DNA of 64,000 bases, taken from Umezawaea beigongshangensis (lineage in GTDB: Bacteria; Actinomycetota; Actinomycetes; Mycobacteriales; Pseudonocardiaceae). The position numbers and the translations under genes were made by a program. Numbering within the stretch: the stretch's first letter is position 1; each line of letters opens with the position of its first letter. Where the stretch lies: contig NZ_JAEIOJ010000011.1 of NCBI RefSeq assembly GCF_016464305.1, positions 62,001 through 126,000 of the forward strand, read 5' to 3'. Positions 1 to 9,355 of this stretch are shown here, in pieces. The notes under the pieces were generated by a model, which worked only from the letters and a program-made list of their open reading frames with translations, was not told the origin of the DNA and did no database searches.

Positions 1-403
1 GACGGCCGTCGAACACGCCGGCCTCGGCCAGGGTGTAGGCCCCGGTGCACAGCCCCACGAGCCGCGCGCCGCGGGCGTGAGCCCGCCGGACGGCGTCGAG
101 CACCTCGCGACGGACGGGCGACTCGACGTCCGGCCGGTTGGGAACCACCACCGTGTGCGCCCCGTCGAGGTCGGCCAACGTGCCGGTCGCCGCCACCGTG
201 AACATCGAGTCCCGCACGGACACCGGCCCACCCGGCGTCACCACCGACAGCTCGTACAGCTCGCGCCCCAGCTCCGCGCGTCGACGGACCCCGAACACCT
301 CGCAGACACAACCGATCTCGAAGGGGTTCGAGTTCTCGTCGACGATCAACGCGACCGTCAGGGGAGGACCGCCGTCCTTCACGTGGAAGGATTCTTGCGA
401 CAT
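1..403 (-). CDS. GlxA-family AraC-type regulator, N-terminal part only
   Basis: This gene runs off the left edge of the window; only about 134 N-terminal residues are present, reading leftward from an ATG at 403. The translation begins MSQESFHVKDGG and continues through a DJ-1/PfpI-like fold: a hydrophobic first strand (TVALIVDE), a region with EVFGVRR, and a nucleophile-elbow-like segment LVGLCTGAYTLAEAG. These are the hallmarks of GlxA-type regulators, which join an amidase/isonitrile-hydratase-like sensor domain to a C-terminal AraC helix-turn-helix. The helix-turn-helix is outside the window, so a free-standing DJ-1 protein cannot be excluded. The cupin gene starts divergently about 90 bases away and could be a target. 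Confidence 0.75.
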   Translation of the reverse strand, partial: MSQESFHVKDGGPPLTVALIVDENSNPFEIGCVCEVFGVRRRAELGRELYELSVVTPGGPVSVRDSMFTVAATGTLADLDGAHTVVVPNRPDVESPVRREVLDAVRRAHARGARLVGLCTGAYTLAEAGVFDGR

Positions 404-492
404 CCGCCAGTCCTACCACTCACCGACAGTGCCGCACAACTGACAGTCTCGGGACGGCGAAGGACGCCGTGGAGATCGACGAGGAGTCGGAC

Positions 493-858
493 GTGGACAA
501 GGTGCACCTGCCATCGGCGGCGTCGGAGCTGACCGAGTACTGGTCGCAGAGGGTGCTGGCGAGTGCGAACGGCAACCTCTTCAAGGTCGCCAGAGGCATC
601 GGCTCGACCCGCTGGCACACGCACGAGGACCAGGACGAGACGTTCCTCCTCCTGCGAGGACGCATCACCATCCAGCTCCGGGCCGGTGACGTCCACCTCG
701 AACCGGGCGACCTGTTCGTGGTGCCCAGGGGGACGGAGCACCGTCCCGTCGCCGAGGAGGAGGCCCACTTCCTGCTCGTCGGTCCGGACATCACCTCGAA
801 CGAGGCTGGCGGCAAACCCGACTGGAGCTACGTGGACACCGAATCCGCTGCTCCCTGA
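493..858 (+). CDS. Small single-domain cupin protein
   Basis: A protein of about 121 residues forming a single conserved beta-barrel. Cupin motif 1 is seen as WHTHEDQDETFLLLRG (metal-binding His and Glu positions present) and motif 2 as PGDLFVVPRGTEHRP. The GTG at 493 is preferred over an upstream in-frame GTG at 469 because a GAGGAG ribosome-binding site lies six bases before it and family members begin with M-D-K-V. It probably binds a divalent metal; its substrate cannot be read from sequence. It stands divergent from the GlxA-type regulator, which is a plausible controller. Similar proteins are common as stress- or metabolite-linked accessory cupins. Confidence 0.8.
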   Translation: MDKVHLPSAASELTEYWSQRVLASANGNLFKVARGIGSTRWHTHEDQDETFLLLRGRITIQLRAGDVHLEPGDLFVVPRGTEHRPVAEEEAHFLLVGPDITSNEAGGKPDWSYVDTESAAP

Positions 859-935
859 CGACGGCACGCTCAACGCCGTGCGCCTCCTGGTCGGAGTGCT
901 CCTGACGGCACCCGCCACCACGGCCCGTCGCTTTC

Positions 936-963
936 GAAGACCGTGATCGGGAAGACCGTGATC
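936..963. repeat. Short tandem duplication (15-base period)
   Basis: The 13-base word GAAGACCGTGATC occurs at 936-948 and again at 951-963 with two-base spacers, giving a 15-base tandem duplication in noncoding DNA just after the cupin gene. It looks like local slippage; no function is apparent. Confidence 0.6.
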
Positions 964-965
964 AG

Positions 966-1481
966 GTGGTCGGAGGGACGGGCAACGCCGTCATCGCGTA
1001 CTCCTCTCGTCACCGGACGTCCTTCCGCGAACAGCACACCGACACGGGACGAGCGGACTGCACCGGTGCTCCGGTGACCGCCTCACCGGTCCTCACGCAG
1101 GAAGAAGGACGTCGCGGTGCGCCGGGCCGACGGGGTCGGGAAGTGGTGTCACCTGACCGTGGAGCGGTCGAACACGGGGCGGCGGAGGTGGGCACCTGTC
1201 GCGCAGCGGAGAGCGCACGGGACGGGTCCGCGGTCATCGGGGGCGAGGTCAGCCCGGACACCGTCTTCGACGTGGTCGCCTCCGAGGGCGACTTCACCGT
1301 TCGGCCCACCGGGCTGGACCCACCGGTTCGCAAGGTCTTCCCCGACGACGAGTCCGGGGTCGACGAGACGCCGGAGACCGCGCGACGCTTCGTCGCGCTG
1401 GACACCTCCCTCTACCGCGCCACCGAGTCCGAGGGGGGACACGGCGCTGTGCACGAGCCTCGTCCTCGACCGATCCGCTGA
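966..1481 (+). other. Unassigned coding-like stretch between cupin and TetR genes
   Basis: The 700 bases between the cupin gene and the TetR operator contain no gene I can name. One plus-strand frame is open from 966 to 1481. In its second half it looks protein-like (EVSPDTVFDVVASEGDFTV, then VRKVFPDDESGVDETPE), with acidic and hydrophobic alternation unlike the arginine/proline-rich shadow frames of this genome. Its first half looks like shadow sequence and there is no ribosome-binding site. It may be the surviving piece of a decayed gene. Treat it as unverified. Confidence 0.2.
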
Positions 1482-1563
1482 CCGGCCCGGTGCCGGAAGC
1501 CGGCGGTGGTCGTGGCGCCGGGCAGCGGGACGCACCGCGTGGAGCGGTGGAAAGCGGACGCAC

Positions 1564-1578
1564 TAGACGACTGGTCTA
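1564..1578. promoter_or_regulatory. TetR/NemR-type operator
   Basis: Inverted repeat TAGAC-GACTG-GTCTA ending 20 bases before the start codon of the TetR-family gene. Perfect five-base arms and their position fit an autoregulatory operator. TAGAC/GTCTA half-sites resemble the palindrome described for NemR-type regulators, which matches the protein encoded next to it. Confidence 0.65.
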
Positions 1579-1598
1579 CTAGGAGCTATGGTCGTGCC

Positions 1599-2192
1599 AT
1601 GCCGGTCACCGCACGCGCCACGGACACCCGTCGCAGCATCCTGGACGCCGCTCAGCGGCTGATGGCCCGCAAGGGCTACTCCGCGGTCGGTCTCGCCGAG
1701 GTGCTGACGGAGGCCGGCGTGCCGAAGGGGTCCTTCTACCACTTCTTCGCCTCGAAGGACGCTTTCGGCGAGGCGTTGCTGCGGAGCTACTTCGCGGACT
1801 ACGTCGCCGACATGGACCGCGTTCTCGCGCGGTCCGACGAATCGGCCGCTGAACGCCTGATGGCCTACTGGCAGCAGTGGCGGCAGACGCAGAGCGTGGA
1901 CGAGTGTCAGGGCAGGTGCCTCGCCGTCAAGCTCGGCGCCGAGGTGGCCGACTTGTCGGAGTCGATGCGACTGACTCTGAAGGAGGGCACGGACGCGATC
2001 GTCGATCGGATCGAGCGGGCGATCACCGCCGGTGTCGAGGACGGCTCGCTCTCGGTCGACGGGGACGCCCGCGTCGTGGCCAGGGTCCTGTACGACATGT
2101 GGCTCGGCGCGAGCGTCATGGCCAAGATCCACCGCGATCTCGCGCCGCTGGACGACACGATGGCGGCGACCCGCCAGTTCCTGCACCTGTAG
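1599..2192 (+). CDS. TetR-family regulator, NemR-like
   Basis: A repressor of 197 residues with an N-terminal TetR helix-turn-helix (about residues 8-54, with the typical GVPKGSFYHFFASKDAF recognition segment) and an all-alpha ligand domain. The segment GRCLAVKLGAEVADLSESMR closely parallels NemR of enteric bacteria, including the conserved Cys used there to sense electrophiles and hypochlorite. The ATG at 1599 is chosen because longer in-frame starts would run through the operator at 1564-1578. The DJ-1/PfpI gene follows 79 bases downstream in the same direction. By analogy with NemR units it probably derepresses this detoxification gene when its Cys is modified; that link is inferred. Confidence 0.88.
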   Translation: MPVTARATDTRRSILDAAQRLMARKGYSAVGLAEVLTEAGVPKGSFYHFFASKDAFGEALLRSYFADYVADMDRVLARSDESAAERLMAYWQQWRQTQSVDECQGRCLAVKLGAEVADLSESMRLTLKEGTDAIVDRIERAITAGVEDGSLSVDGDARVVARVLYDMWLGASVMAKIHRDLAPLDDTMAATRQFLHL

Positions 2193-2202
2193 CTCCTCGG
2201 AT

Positions 2203-2256
2203 CTCGTGCCCGGCCGGGCACGAGCTGTTCTCGCGGACCAGTGGACCGGTCCGCTG
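2203..2256. promoter_or_regulatory. Two dyads between the TetR and DJ-1 genes
   Basis: A perfect 22-base palindrome at 2203-2224 (half-site CTCGTGCCCGG) lies just after the TetR stop codon. A second dyad at 2239-2256 (CAGTGGACC facing GGTCCGCTG, one mismatch) overlaps the region before the DJ-1 ribosome-binding site. The first could fold as a partial terminator or attenuator; the second could be an operator for an internal promoter. Confidence 0.4.
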
Positions 2257-2271
2257 TCACGGAGGAAAGTT

Positions 2272-2961
2272 GTGAAGGTTCTCATCGTTCTCACCTCGCA
2301 CGACGAGTTGGGGGACACCGGTCGCAAGACCGGGTTCTGGCTGGAGGAGCTGGCGGCGCCGTACTACCGCTTCAAGGAGGCCGGTTGGCAGGTCGTGCTG
2401 GCCTCGCCGCGGGGCGGTCGGCCGCCGCTGGACCCGAAGAGCAACGAACCCGGCTTCCAGACCGAGCAGACCCGGCGCTTCGAGGCCGACCCCGAGGCCA
2501 CCGCGGCGCTGGCGGACACCGTGCGTCTCGACTCGGTCTCGGCCGGGGACGTCGACGCGGTCTTCTACGCCGGTGGCCACGGCCCGCTGTGGGACCTGGC
2601 CGAGGACGCGGACTCCGCGCGGCTGATCGAGACGACCCTGCGTTCGGGCAAGCCGGTCGCTCTGGTGTGCCACGCCCCCGGCGTGCTGCGCCACGTGGTC
2701 GGCGAGGACGGCGCCCCGCTGGTGCGGGACAGGCGGGTCACCGGGTTCACCAACTCCGAGGAGGAGGCGGTCCAGCTCACCGCGGTCGTTCCCTTCCTGG
2801 TCGAGGACGAGCTCAAGGCCCTGGGTGGCGTCTACTCCAAGGGCGAGGACTGGGCCCCCCACGTCGTGCGGGACGGTCTGCTGCTCACCGGGCAGAACCC
2901 GGCCTCCTCGGCTCCGGCCGCCGACGCCCTCGTCACGCTGGTCGACACGATGCGTGCGTGA
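2272..2961 (+). CDS. DJ-1/PfpI-superfamily protein (Hsp31-like glyoxalase III/deglycase candidate)
   Basis: A protein of 229 residues starting at a GTG with a textbook GGAGG site six bases upstream. It shows the class I glutamine-amidotransferase-like fold of Hsp31/HchA relatives: KVLIVLTSHDELG at the N-terminus, AVFYAGGHGPLWDL, and the nucleophile elbow ALVCHAPGVL with the catalytic Cys. Family members convert methylglyoxal to lactate without cofactor or act as chaperones or deglycases. Sitting behind a NemR-like repressor, it is likely part of an electrophile or glyoxal response. Substrate preference cannot be told from sequence alone. Confidence 0.85.
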   Translation: MKVLIVLTSHDELGDTGRKTGFWLEELAAPYYRFKEAGWQVVLASPRGGRPPLDPKSNEPGFQTEQTRRFEADPEATAALADTVRLDSVSAGDVDAVFYAGGHGPLWDLAEDADSARLIETTLRSGKPVALVCHAPGVLRHVVGEDGAPLVRDRRVTGFTNSEEEAVQLTAVVPFLVEDELKALGGVYSKGEDWAPHVVRDGLLLTGQNPASSAPAADALVTLVDTMRA

Positions 2962-2970
2962 GCACGTGAG

Positions 2971-2989
2971 CGCTCGCCGTCGGTGAGCG
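2971..2989 (+). terminator. Putative terminator after the DJ-1 gene
   Basis: Eight-base-pair stem CGCTCGCC/GGTGAGCG with one G-U pair and a three-base loop, nine bases after the DJ-1 stop codon. There is no clear U tract, as is common in actinomycetes. Confidence 0.4.
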
Positions 2990-3080
2990 TGCGACCGGGC
3001 CGGGTCGCCGTCCTCGCCGGGAGTGCGGACGGCGGACTCGGACCTGGTTCGGGCCGCCGTCGACGTGCGAGTTCGAACCG

Positions 3081-3329
3081 GTGGTGAACCTGTTCCGCTC
3101 GGAGGCGGGGAGGACCGCAGCGGCGGCCTCCTCCGGGCGCGAGATGCGCGACCTCCTCGTGGCCTGGCGCGACGACGGCGATCTGCCGCCGCTGACCGTT
3201 CCTGCCCTGCTCGCCCGCCACGTCACCACCTTGACGTACGGCATCGCCGTGCACGCCGCCGGTGGTGTCGGCCGCGACGAGCTCCAGGAGATGGCCGACG
3301 CGGCCCTGCGCAGCTGGCCGCCGTCCTGA
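3081..3329 (+). pseudogene. TetR-family regulator remnant (C-terminal domain only)
   Basis: The frame encodes about 82 residues including MRDLLVAWRDDGDLPP, LARHVTTLTYGIAVHAAGG and RDELQEMADAALRSWPP. This is the familiar helix 7-9 end of TetR-family ligand domains. No helix-turn-helix is present upstream, and the preceding sequence in this frame is not TetR-like, so the N-terminal two thirds have been lost. There is no ribosome-binding site at the apparent GTG. It is best read as a decayed regulator gene rather than a functional small protein. Confidence 0.55.
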
Positions 3330-3618
3330 GCGCCTGCTCTCGTGTTGTGGGCGGGTGAGCGACTCTGGTGCGAGACGGCGAGACGCCTGGCGGCCCGGAC
3401 GGTGCCCGCGTGTCGTTCGCCCGGGAGTCCTGCTGTCGCCGGGTCCTCGAGGTGAGCTTCCTGAACGATGCCGACCCCGACACGACCACCAGCGGACGCC
3501 GGCAGGAGGTGGGTCGCCGGTCGTTGCCGCTCGGCACCCCGGTCCGGGCGAGCTCGGCTGTGGTGGACTCGCCGGACCGCACGGTCGATCGCGGTCTGGT
3601 GCTCTCCCCGAAGAACCA
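3330..3618. other. Gene-free interval
   Basis: No convincing coding frame, RNA gene or repeat is seen between the TetR remnant and the palindrome at 3619. The promoter of the following two-gene operon should lie near its right end. Confidence 0.5.
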
Positions 3619-3642
3619 CTACTTTCCATGCGGAAAGTAGTT
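3619..3642. promoter_or_regulatory. Perfect palindromic operator of the membrane protein/winged-helix operon
   Basis: Ten-base arms ACTACTTTCC and GGAAAGTAGT surround ATGC, giving a perfect 24-base palindrome. It is AT-richer than its surroundings and ends 15 bases before the preferred start of the next gene. The central ATG could be mistaken for a start codon, but its place at the dyad centre argues that this is an operator. The small winged-helix regulator encoded by the operon's second gene is the obvious binder. Confidence 0.75.
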
Positions 3643-3657
3643 TCGCGAAGGGAAGTC

Positions 3658-4116
3658 GTGGACGAGCACAAGAGGGCACTGGACGAGGTCGAGCGCCAGC
3701 GCGTGGCGATGGCGGCGCGGATACACCTGCCGTTGTGGTTCCGATGTGCGTTCTGCGTGGTGTGGACCGGACTGCTGCTCGCTCCGGTGCTGACCTCGCA
3801 CCACGACCGGTTCGGCCTGCCGGCGTTTCCCTACGTACCTGCGTTCGCGCTGCTGCTGGTGGTGGTGCTGATGAGCTACCGGCGGCGTTCCGGGTTGAAC
3901 GTGGCCGTGCGCAGCCGGGCCTACCCCGCGCTGCGGCGGCACGCGGTCGGGACGGCTGCGGTGATGGGTGGCGGTGCGCTGGTCACCTGGGGATTGACGG
4001 TGCTGGATCTGCCGCTGCAGGCCCTGCCCGTCGGACTGGTGGCCGGTGGCTTGGCCACGGCGCAGGTGTGGCGGGTCAACACGGGCATCCGCGACGACGT
4101 GCTCGCGGGTCGATGA
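3658..4116 (+). CDS. Small four-helix membrane protein of unknown function
   Basis: About 152 residues: a short charged amphipathic N-terminus (DEHKRALDEVERQRVAMAAR), then four predicted membrane segments (around LPLWFRCAFCVVWTGLLLAP, PAFALLLVVVLMS, AAVMGGGALVTWGLTVL and LPVGLVAGGLATAQVW). The GTG at 3658 is chosen over an ATG at 3628 because it follows a GAAGGGAAG ribosome-binding site and because the ATG lies inside the operator palindrome. The stop overlaps the next start by four bases (ATGA), so the two genes are translationally coupled. Small membrane proteins paired with a winged-helix repressor are common in actinomycetes; the physiological role is unknown. Confidence 0.75.
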   Translation: MDEHKRALDEVERQRVAMAARIHLPLWFRCAFCVVWTGLLLAPVLTSHHDRFGLPAFPYVPAFALLLVVVLMSYRRRSGLNVAVRSRAYPALRRHAVGTAAVMGGGALVTWGLTVLDLPLQALPVGLVAGGLATAQVWRVNTGIRDDVLAGR

Positions 4117-4430
4117 CGACGTCCGGCTCCTCCGGGCGGGGCCTGGACGCGACGATCCACCCCCTGCCCCGCTTGTCGCTGTGCGCGGCGCTGGCCGCGG
4201 GACCGGAGTGGGTGGAGTTCGCGGTCGCCCGCGACAGCACCGGGCTCAGCGACTCCGCGGTGTCCAAACACGCCCGAGCCTTGGAGGAGGCGGGGTACGT
4301 CGAGGTGCGCAAGGGGTTCGTGGGCCGCCGTCCCCGCACCTGGCTGCACCTGACCGACCTGGGCAGACGACGGTTCACCGCACACGTGGCCGCCCTACAG
4401 CGCCTGGTGCGGCCCGGTGACGGGGAGTGA
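4113..4430 (+). CDS. Small winged-helix transcriptional regulator
   Basis: A protein of 105 residues formed almost entirely by one winged helix-turn-helix of the MarR/ArsR-like type: LSLCAALAAGPEWVEFAVAR, recognition helix SDSAVSKHARALEEAGYVEV, and a basic wing KGFVGRRPRTWLHLT. It overlaps the membrane protein gene by four bases and is probably autoregulatory through the palindrome at 3619-3642. No ligand-binding domain is present, so the signal may be perceived through the membrane partner; this is inferred. Confidence 0.85.
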   Translation: MTTSGSSGRGLDATIHPLPRLSLCAALAAGPEWVEFAVARDSTGLSDSAVSKHARALEEAGYVEVRKGFVGRRPRTWLHLTDLGRRRFTAHVAALQRLVRPGDGE

Positions 4431-4443
4431 GGCGGTGACCGTG

Positions 4444-4470
4444 CGGCGCTGGCGATGCCCGCCAGCGCCG
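4444..4470 (+). terminator. Terminator after the winged-helix operon
   Basis: Perfect ten-base-pair stem CGGCGCTGGC/GCCAGCGCCG with a seven-base loop, 13 bases after the stop codon of the winged-helix gene. Confidence 0.7.
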
Positions 4471-4674
4471 TTCCCGGTGCCTCGCGGCGTGCTCGGGGTG
4501 CGGGTGCTGAGCCCGCTCGCTCACGCCCGGTGCGCCGGTCCGGGCCGACGTCGCCGGCACGAGGCGTTCGCGGTGCCACTGCGGGAAGTCCTGGTCCGGT
4601 CGGGCCGAGTGGTCGGTGGGGCACGAACGCGGGCTGCCACCCCCTCGGGGGTGTCGCGGACCCGTCGTGCGGTG

Positions 4675-4709
4675 CTCGGAACGGTGACCGGGCTGATCAC
4701 CGTTCCGAG
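4675..4709 (-). terminator. Terminator after the GH127 gene
   Basis: Perfect 13-base-pair stem CTCGGAACGGTGA/TCACCGTTCCGAG with a nine-base loop, starting 30 bases beyond the stop codon of the leftward GH127 gene. It may work in both directions between the converging units. Confidence 0.75.
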
Positions 4710-4738
4710 CTTCGGGTTCGACGCCGGATCGGCCTGGA

Positions 4739-7477
4739 TCAGATGAAGCGCCAGAGGTGGTGGTCGGCACCGCTGTCCTCGGCGAGCACCACCTGCGCGT
4801 CGCGAGCGGTGGAGCCGCCTGCCACGCCGAGGATCCGCCCGCCGTTGCCGCACTGGATGCGGAAGCACCCGCTGCCGCCGTGGCGCAGGCGCCACTTGTG
4901 ATCCGCGGTGCCGTTGTCGGACCACTGGAGCACTCGCGCGTTGTCGGCGTTGGCGCCGTTCTCGACGCCGAGGACCTTGCCGCTGTGGGAGTTGCGCAGC
5001 CGGAAGTAACCGTCGGGGTCGAGAACGGCGACCCACAGGTGGTCGGGGGTGCCGTCGTCGTCGTCCTGCACGACCAGAGCGCCGTCGGAGGTGGACGTGC
5101 CCCGCACGCCGAGCACCAGGCCACTGGCGCGGTTCTGCACGCGACGCGCGCCCGTGGGCACGAACCGCCACCGGTTGTCGGCCGAGCCGTTGTCGGAGTC
5201 CTGCACGGCTTGGGCACCCTGCGCCGTGGAGCCGTTGAGGACGCCCAGCAGCTTGCCGCTGTTGACGTTGCGCAGCTCGTGCGTTCCGTCGCCGTCGTCC
5301 ACCACGGTCCAGCGGTGATCGGCGGTGCCGGTGTCGCTCCACTGCAGGACGCGGGCGTTGTCGGCGGTGGACATGTTCTCGACGCCGAGGACCTTCCCGC
5401 TGTTGAGGTTGCGCAGCCGGACGTCGGTCCCGTCCACGACGATCTGCCAGGTGTGGTCGGCGGTTCCGGTGTCGCCCCACTGCACGGCCAGCCCTCCGTC
5501 GGCGGTGGACATGTTCTGCACGCCGAGCACGAGCCCGCTGGCGGCGTTGATCAGCCGGTACCCGCCGACGGAGCCGCCTGCGCCGCCGGTGGTGCTCCAG
5601 TACACGGTGTAGTTGTAGCCGTGGGCGTCGTAGAACGGGCCGAGGCCGACCGTCGCGCCGTCGGCTCGCGCGGTGAACGCCAACGACGACGCGCTGGTCC
5701 GGGTGATGGAGCCGACGTCGAGCGAGGGCAGCCGGGACAGGGCGGTGTTGCCGTAGTGGCCCGCCAGCACGACGGGGCCGCAGGTGATCGCGACGACGGC
5801 CGGGTCGTCGTTGGCGGCCTGCGCGACCACCCGCATGGGCAGGCGCAGGGTGACCGTGTCACCGGAGGCCCACGACCTGGTCAGCGACGCGTAGCTGCCC
5901 GGGGTGGTGGTGACGTTCTGGACGACGCCGTTGACGCCGACGGTGGCCCCGGTGGTCCAGGCGGGGATGCGCAGGCGCATCGTCCACGACCCGTTCGCGC
6001 TGCCGCTGACGGTGAGGGTGGTGGTGTCGGAGACGGGGTAGGTCGTGGTCTGGGTGATCGTGATGTCGCGCTCCGCCCAGTTCAGCACCGACGGGGCGTA
6101 GAGGTTGACCGTGAGGGTGGTGCGGTCGCGGAAGTAGACGGAGTTGGCCAGGGAGGTGTTGACCTCCAGGGCGGTGCCCTGGCAGCACCAGAAGGTGGTG
6201 TAGTCGGTGCTCCAGTTGCCGCCTCCCCAGGCGGGTCCGGTGTTGCCGCGGCGGTGGCCGGGGTTGAGGCCGGTGAAGTAGCAGATGTGGCCGTGGCCGT
6301 CGGCGGGGTTCTGCTGGCCGATGAGGTGGTTGATCAGCGCACGCTCGTAGAAGTCGAAGTACGCCGTGTTGCCGGGGTCGAGCAGCCACAGCTCGCGGGT
6401 CAGCTTGAGCATGTTGTAGGTGTTGCACGCCTCGGCCGTGTCCGTGTCGAGGTGGGCGGCGATGGCGTTGGGCGCGCGGAAGTGCTCGGCCTCGCTGTTG
6501 CCGCCGATGACGTAGGTGTGCGCGCCCACGGTGATGTTCCAGGCGTTGGACGCGATGTCGCGGTAGCGGGTCGTGCCGGTGGCCTTGTACTCGCGCGCCG
6601 CGCCGATCCACTTGGGTACCTGGGTGTTGGCGTGCAGTCCGTTGAGCTGGTCCCGGTTCGCGGCCAGGGGGTCGAACACGGCCGCGTGGTCGAACCGCTG
6701 GGCGGTCGCGAGCCACCGGGCGTCCCCGGTCTGCTGGTACAGGTCGGTCAGCACGGCGTTCATGCCGCCGAACTCCGTGCCGAGCACGCGTTGCATCTGG
6801 GTGTGGGACAACCTGGCGGTGCGCCGGTCCACCCAACCGGCGAACCGCAGCAGCACGTCGCGCGCCTGCGTGCTGCCGATGTGACGCCACACGTCCAGCA
6901 GGCCCGCCAGGGTCTTGTGCAGCGAGTAGTACGACACCGCCTTCGGGCTGCCCGCTTCCAGCGCGTCCAGGTCGGACTCCGGGAACCCCGACAGGTACCC
7001 GGTGTTGAACCCGGCCGCCGCGTTGTTGGCCTGGCACTTCGCCAGCTCGGCGACCAGGTGCTCGGCCCTGGCCCGGCACGTGGCGTCCCCGAGCGTCGCC
7101 CACGCCTGCGCCCACGCGCTGAGGAAGTGCCCCTGGCTGTGCGTGCGGAAGGGGAAGTTCGGGGCCTCCCACCCGCCCAGCGCCGCCGCGCCGTTCGTGG
7201 ACAGCCGGTGGTTCATCCGGAAGTTGTAGAGCAGCCGGTCCACGTCCACGAAGCGCAGGTAGGACAGGGTGCGGTTCTGGTTGTCCAGCCAACGCCCCGC
7301 GGTCAGACGGACCTCGCCCAGGTCGAACGGGTGCGCCGACACGCCGATGTCCGCGCGGACGGGCGGGACCGAGGCCGCGCCGGCCGTTCCGGTGAGCGGG
7401 GACGGCGCGGAGGTCGCGACGACGGCGACCCCGGCGGCCTGCAGCAGTCGGCGTCGGCTCAACGATGAGGACGACAT
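4739..7477 (-). CDS. Secreted GH127 beta-L-arabinofuranosidase-like enzyme with two RICIN lectin modules
   Basis: A protein of 912 residues. A twin-arginine signal (SLSRRRLLQAAG) leads into a GH127 catalytic domain at about 45-635. The cysteine/zinc centre of the family is visible as AEACNTYNMLK (near 347-349) and TFWCCQGT (near 430-431); in characterised GH127 enzymes one of these Cys residues is the nucleophile. From about 640 to the end, six repeats of the type GLVLGVQNMSTADGGLAVQW form two ricin-type trefoils for glycan binding. The ATG at 7477 follows an AGGAG site and places the Tat motif at the N-terminus; an ATG ten codons upstream is less likely. It should act outside the cell on arabinan side chains. 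Confidence 0.88.
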   Translation of the reverse strand: MSSSSLSRRRLLQAAGVAVVATSAPSPLTGTAGAASVPPVRADIGVSAHPFDLGEVRLTAGRWLDNQNRTLSYLRFVDVDRLLYNFRMNHRLSTNGAAALGGWEAPNFPFRTHSQGHFLSAWAQAWATLGDATCRARAEHLVAELAKCQANNAAAGFNTGYLSGFPESDLDALEAGSPKAVSYYSLHKTLAGLLDVWRHIGSTQARDVLLRFAGWVDRRTARLSHTQMQRVLGTEFGGMNAVLTDLYQQTGDARWLATAQRFDHAAVFDPLAANRDQLNGLHANTQVPKWIGAAREYKATGTTRYRDIASNAWNITVGAHTYVIGGNSEAEHFRAPNAIAAHLDTDTAEACNTYNMLKLTRELWLLDPGNTAYFDFYERALINHLIGQQNPADGHGHICYFTGLNPGHRRGNTGPAWGGGNWSTDYTTFWCCQGTALEVNTSLANSVYFRDRTTLTVNLYAPSVLNWAERDITITQTTTYPVSDTTTLTVSGSANGSWTMRLRIPAWTTGATVGVNGVVQNVTTTPGSYASLTRSWASGDTVTLRLPMRVVAQAANDDPAVVAITCGPVVLAGHYGNTALSRLPSLDVGSITRTSASSLAFTARADGATVGLGPFYDAHGYNYTVYWSTTGGAGGSVGGYRLINAASGLVLGVQNMSTADGGLAVQWGDTGTADHTWQIVVDGTDVRLRNLNSGKVLGVENMSTADNARVLQWSDTGTADHRWTVVDDGDGTHELRNVNSGKLLGVLNGSTAQGAQAVQDSDNGSADNRWRFVPTGARRVQNRASGLVLGVRGTSTSDGALVVQDDDDGTPDHLWVAVLDPDGYFRLRNSHSGKVLGVENGANADNARVLQWSDNGTADHKWRLRHGGSGCFRIQCGNGGRILGVAGGSTARDAQVVLAEDSGADHHLWRFI

Positions 7478-7723
7478 GGCACTCCTGTCATCGGCTGTCC
7501 CGAGCACCGTGACGAGCCCGGCGACAGCGTGGTCGGTGTTCGATCGTTCCGGCCCACGGCGCGGTGACCGGCCCGGAGACGTGCGTGGTCGCCCTGGTGG
7601 GACCGGCGGAGGCCCGGTGCCGTCAGGCGGTCGTGAGAGGACGGTTCTGGCCGGGAACGCCGGTGCGACGCGCGAGCACTCCGGGGCGGGGGCGTTCGCC
7701 CGTCACCCGCGCCATCCCCCGGC

Positions 7724-9199
<1,476 letters not shown>

Positions 9200-9309
9200 T
9201 CACGTGCTGCCGTCGGTGAGCGGGCGGAGAGGCGTGATCCGCCCGGCACGTCGCCGACCGAGCTGGTGCGCACCACGACGCCTTCCGGCACGGACGACCG
9301 CGGCGAAGA

Positions 9310-9336
9310 GGGGTTCCGCACGGGAACTCGAACCCC
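9310..9336 (-). terminator. Weak terminator candidate after the GH43 gene
   Basis: Seven-base-pair stem GGGGTTC/GAACCCC with a 13-base loop, 20 bases beyond the GH43 stop codon. The remaining DNA between 9074 and 9355 shows no gene. Confidence 0.3.
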
Positions 9337-9355
9337 GGACGGTGTCGTTCACGGG

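Noticed and set aside
3628-3657. ATG at 3628 as start of the membrane protein
   Set aside because: It lies at the centre of a perfect palindrome and has no ribosome-binding site; the GTG at 3658 has one.
4757-7468. A 903-codon open frame on the plus strand opposite the GH127 gene
   Set aside because: It is Val/Gly/Arg-rich low-complexity sequence caused by high third-position G+C of the real gene on the other strand; it has no domains or ribosome-binding site.
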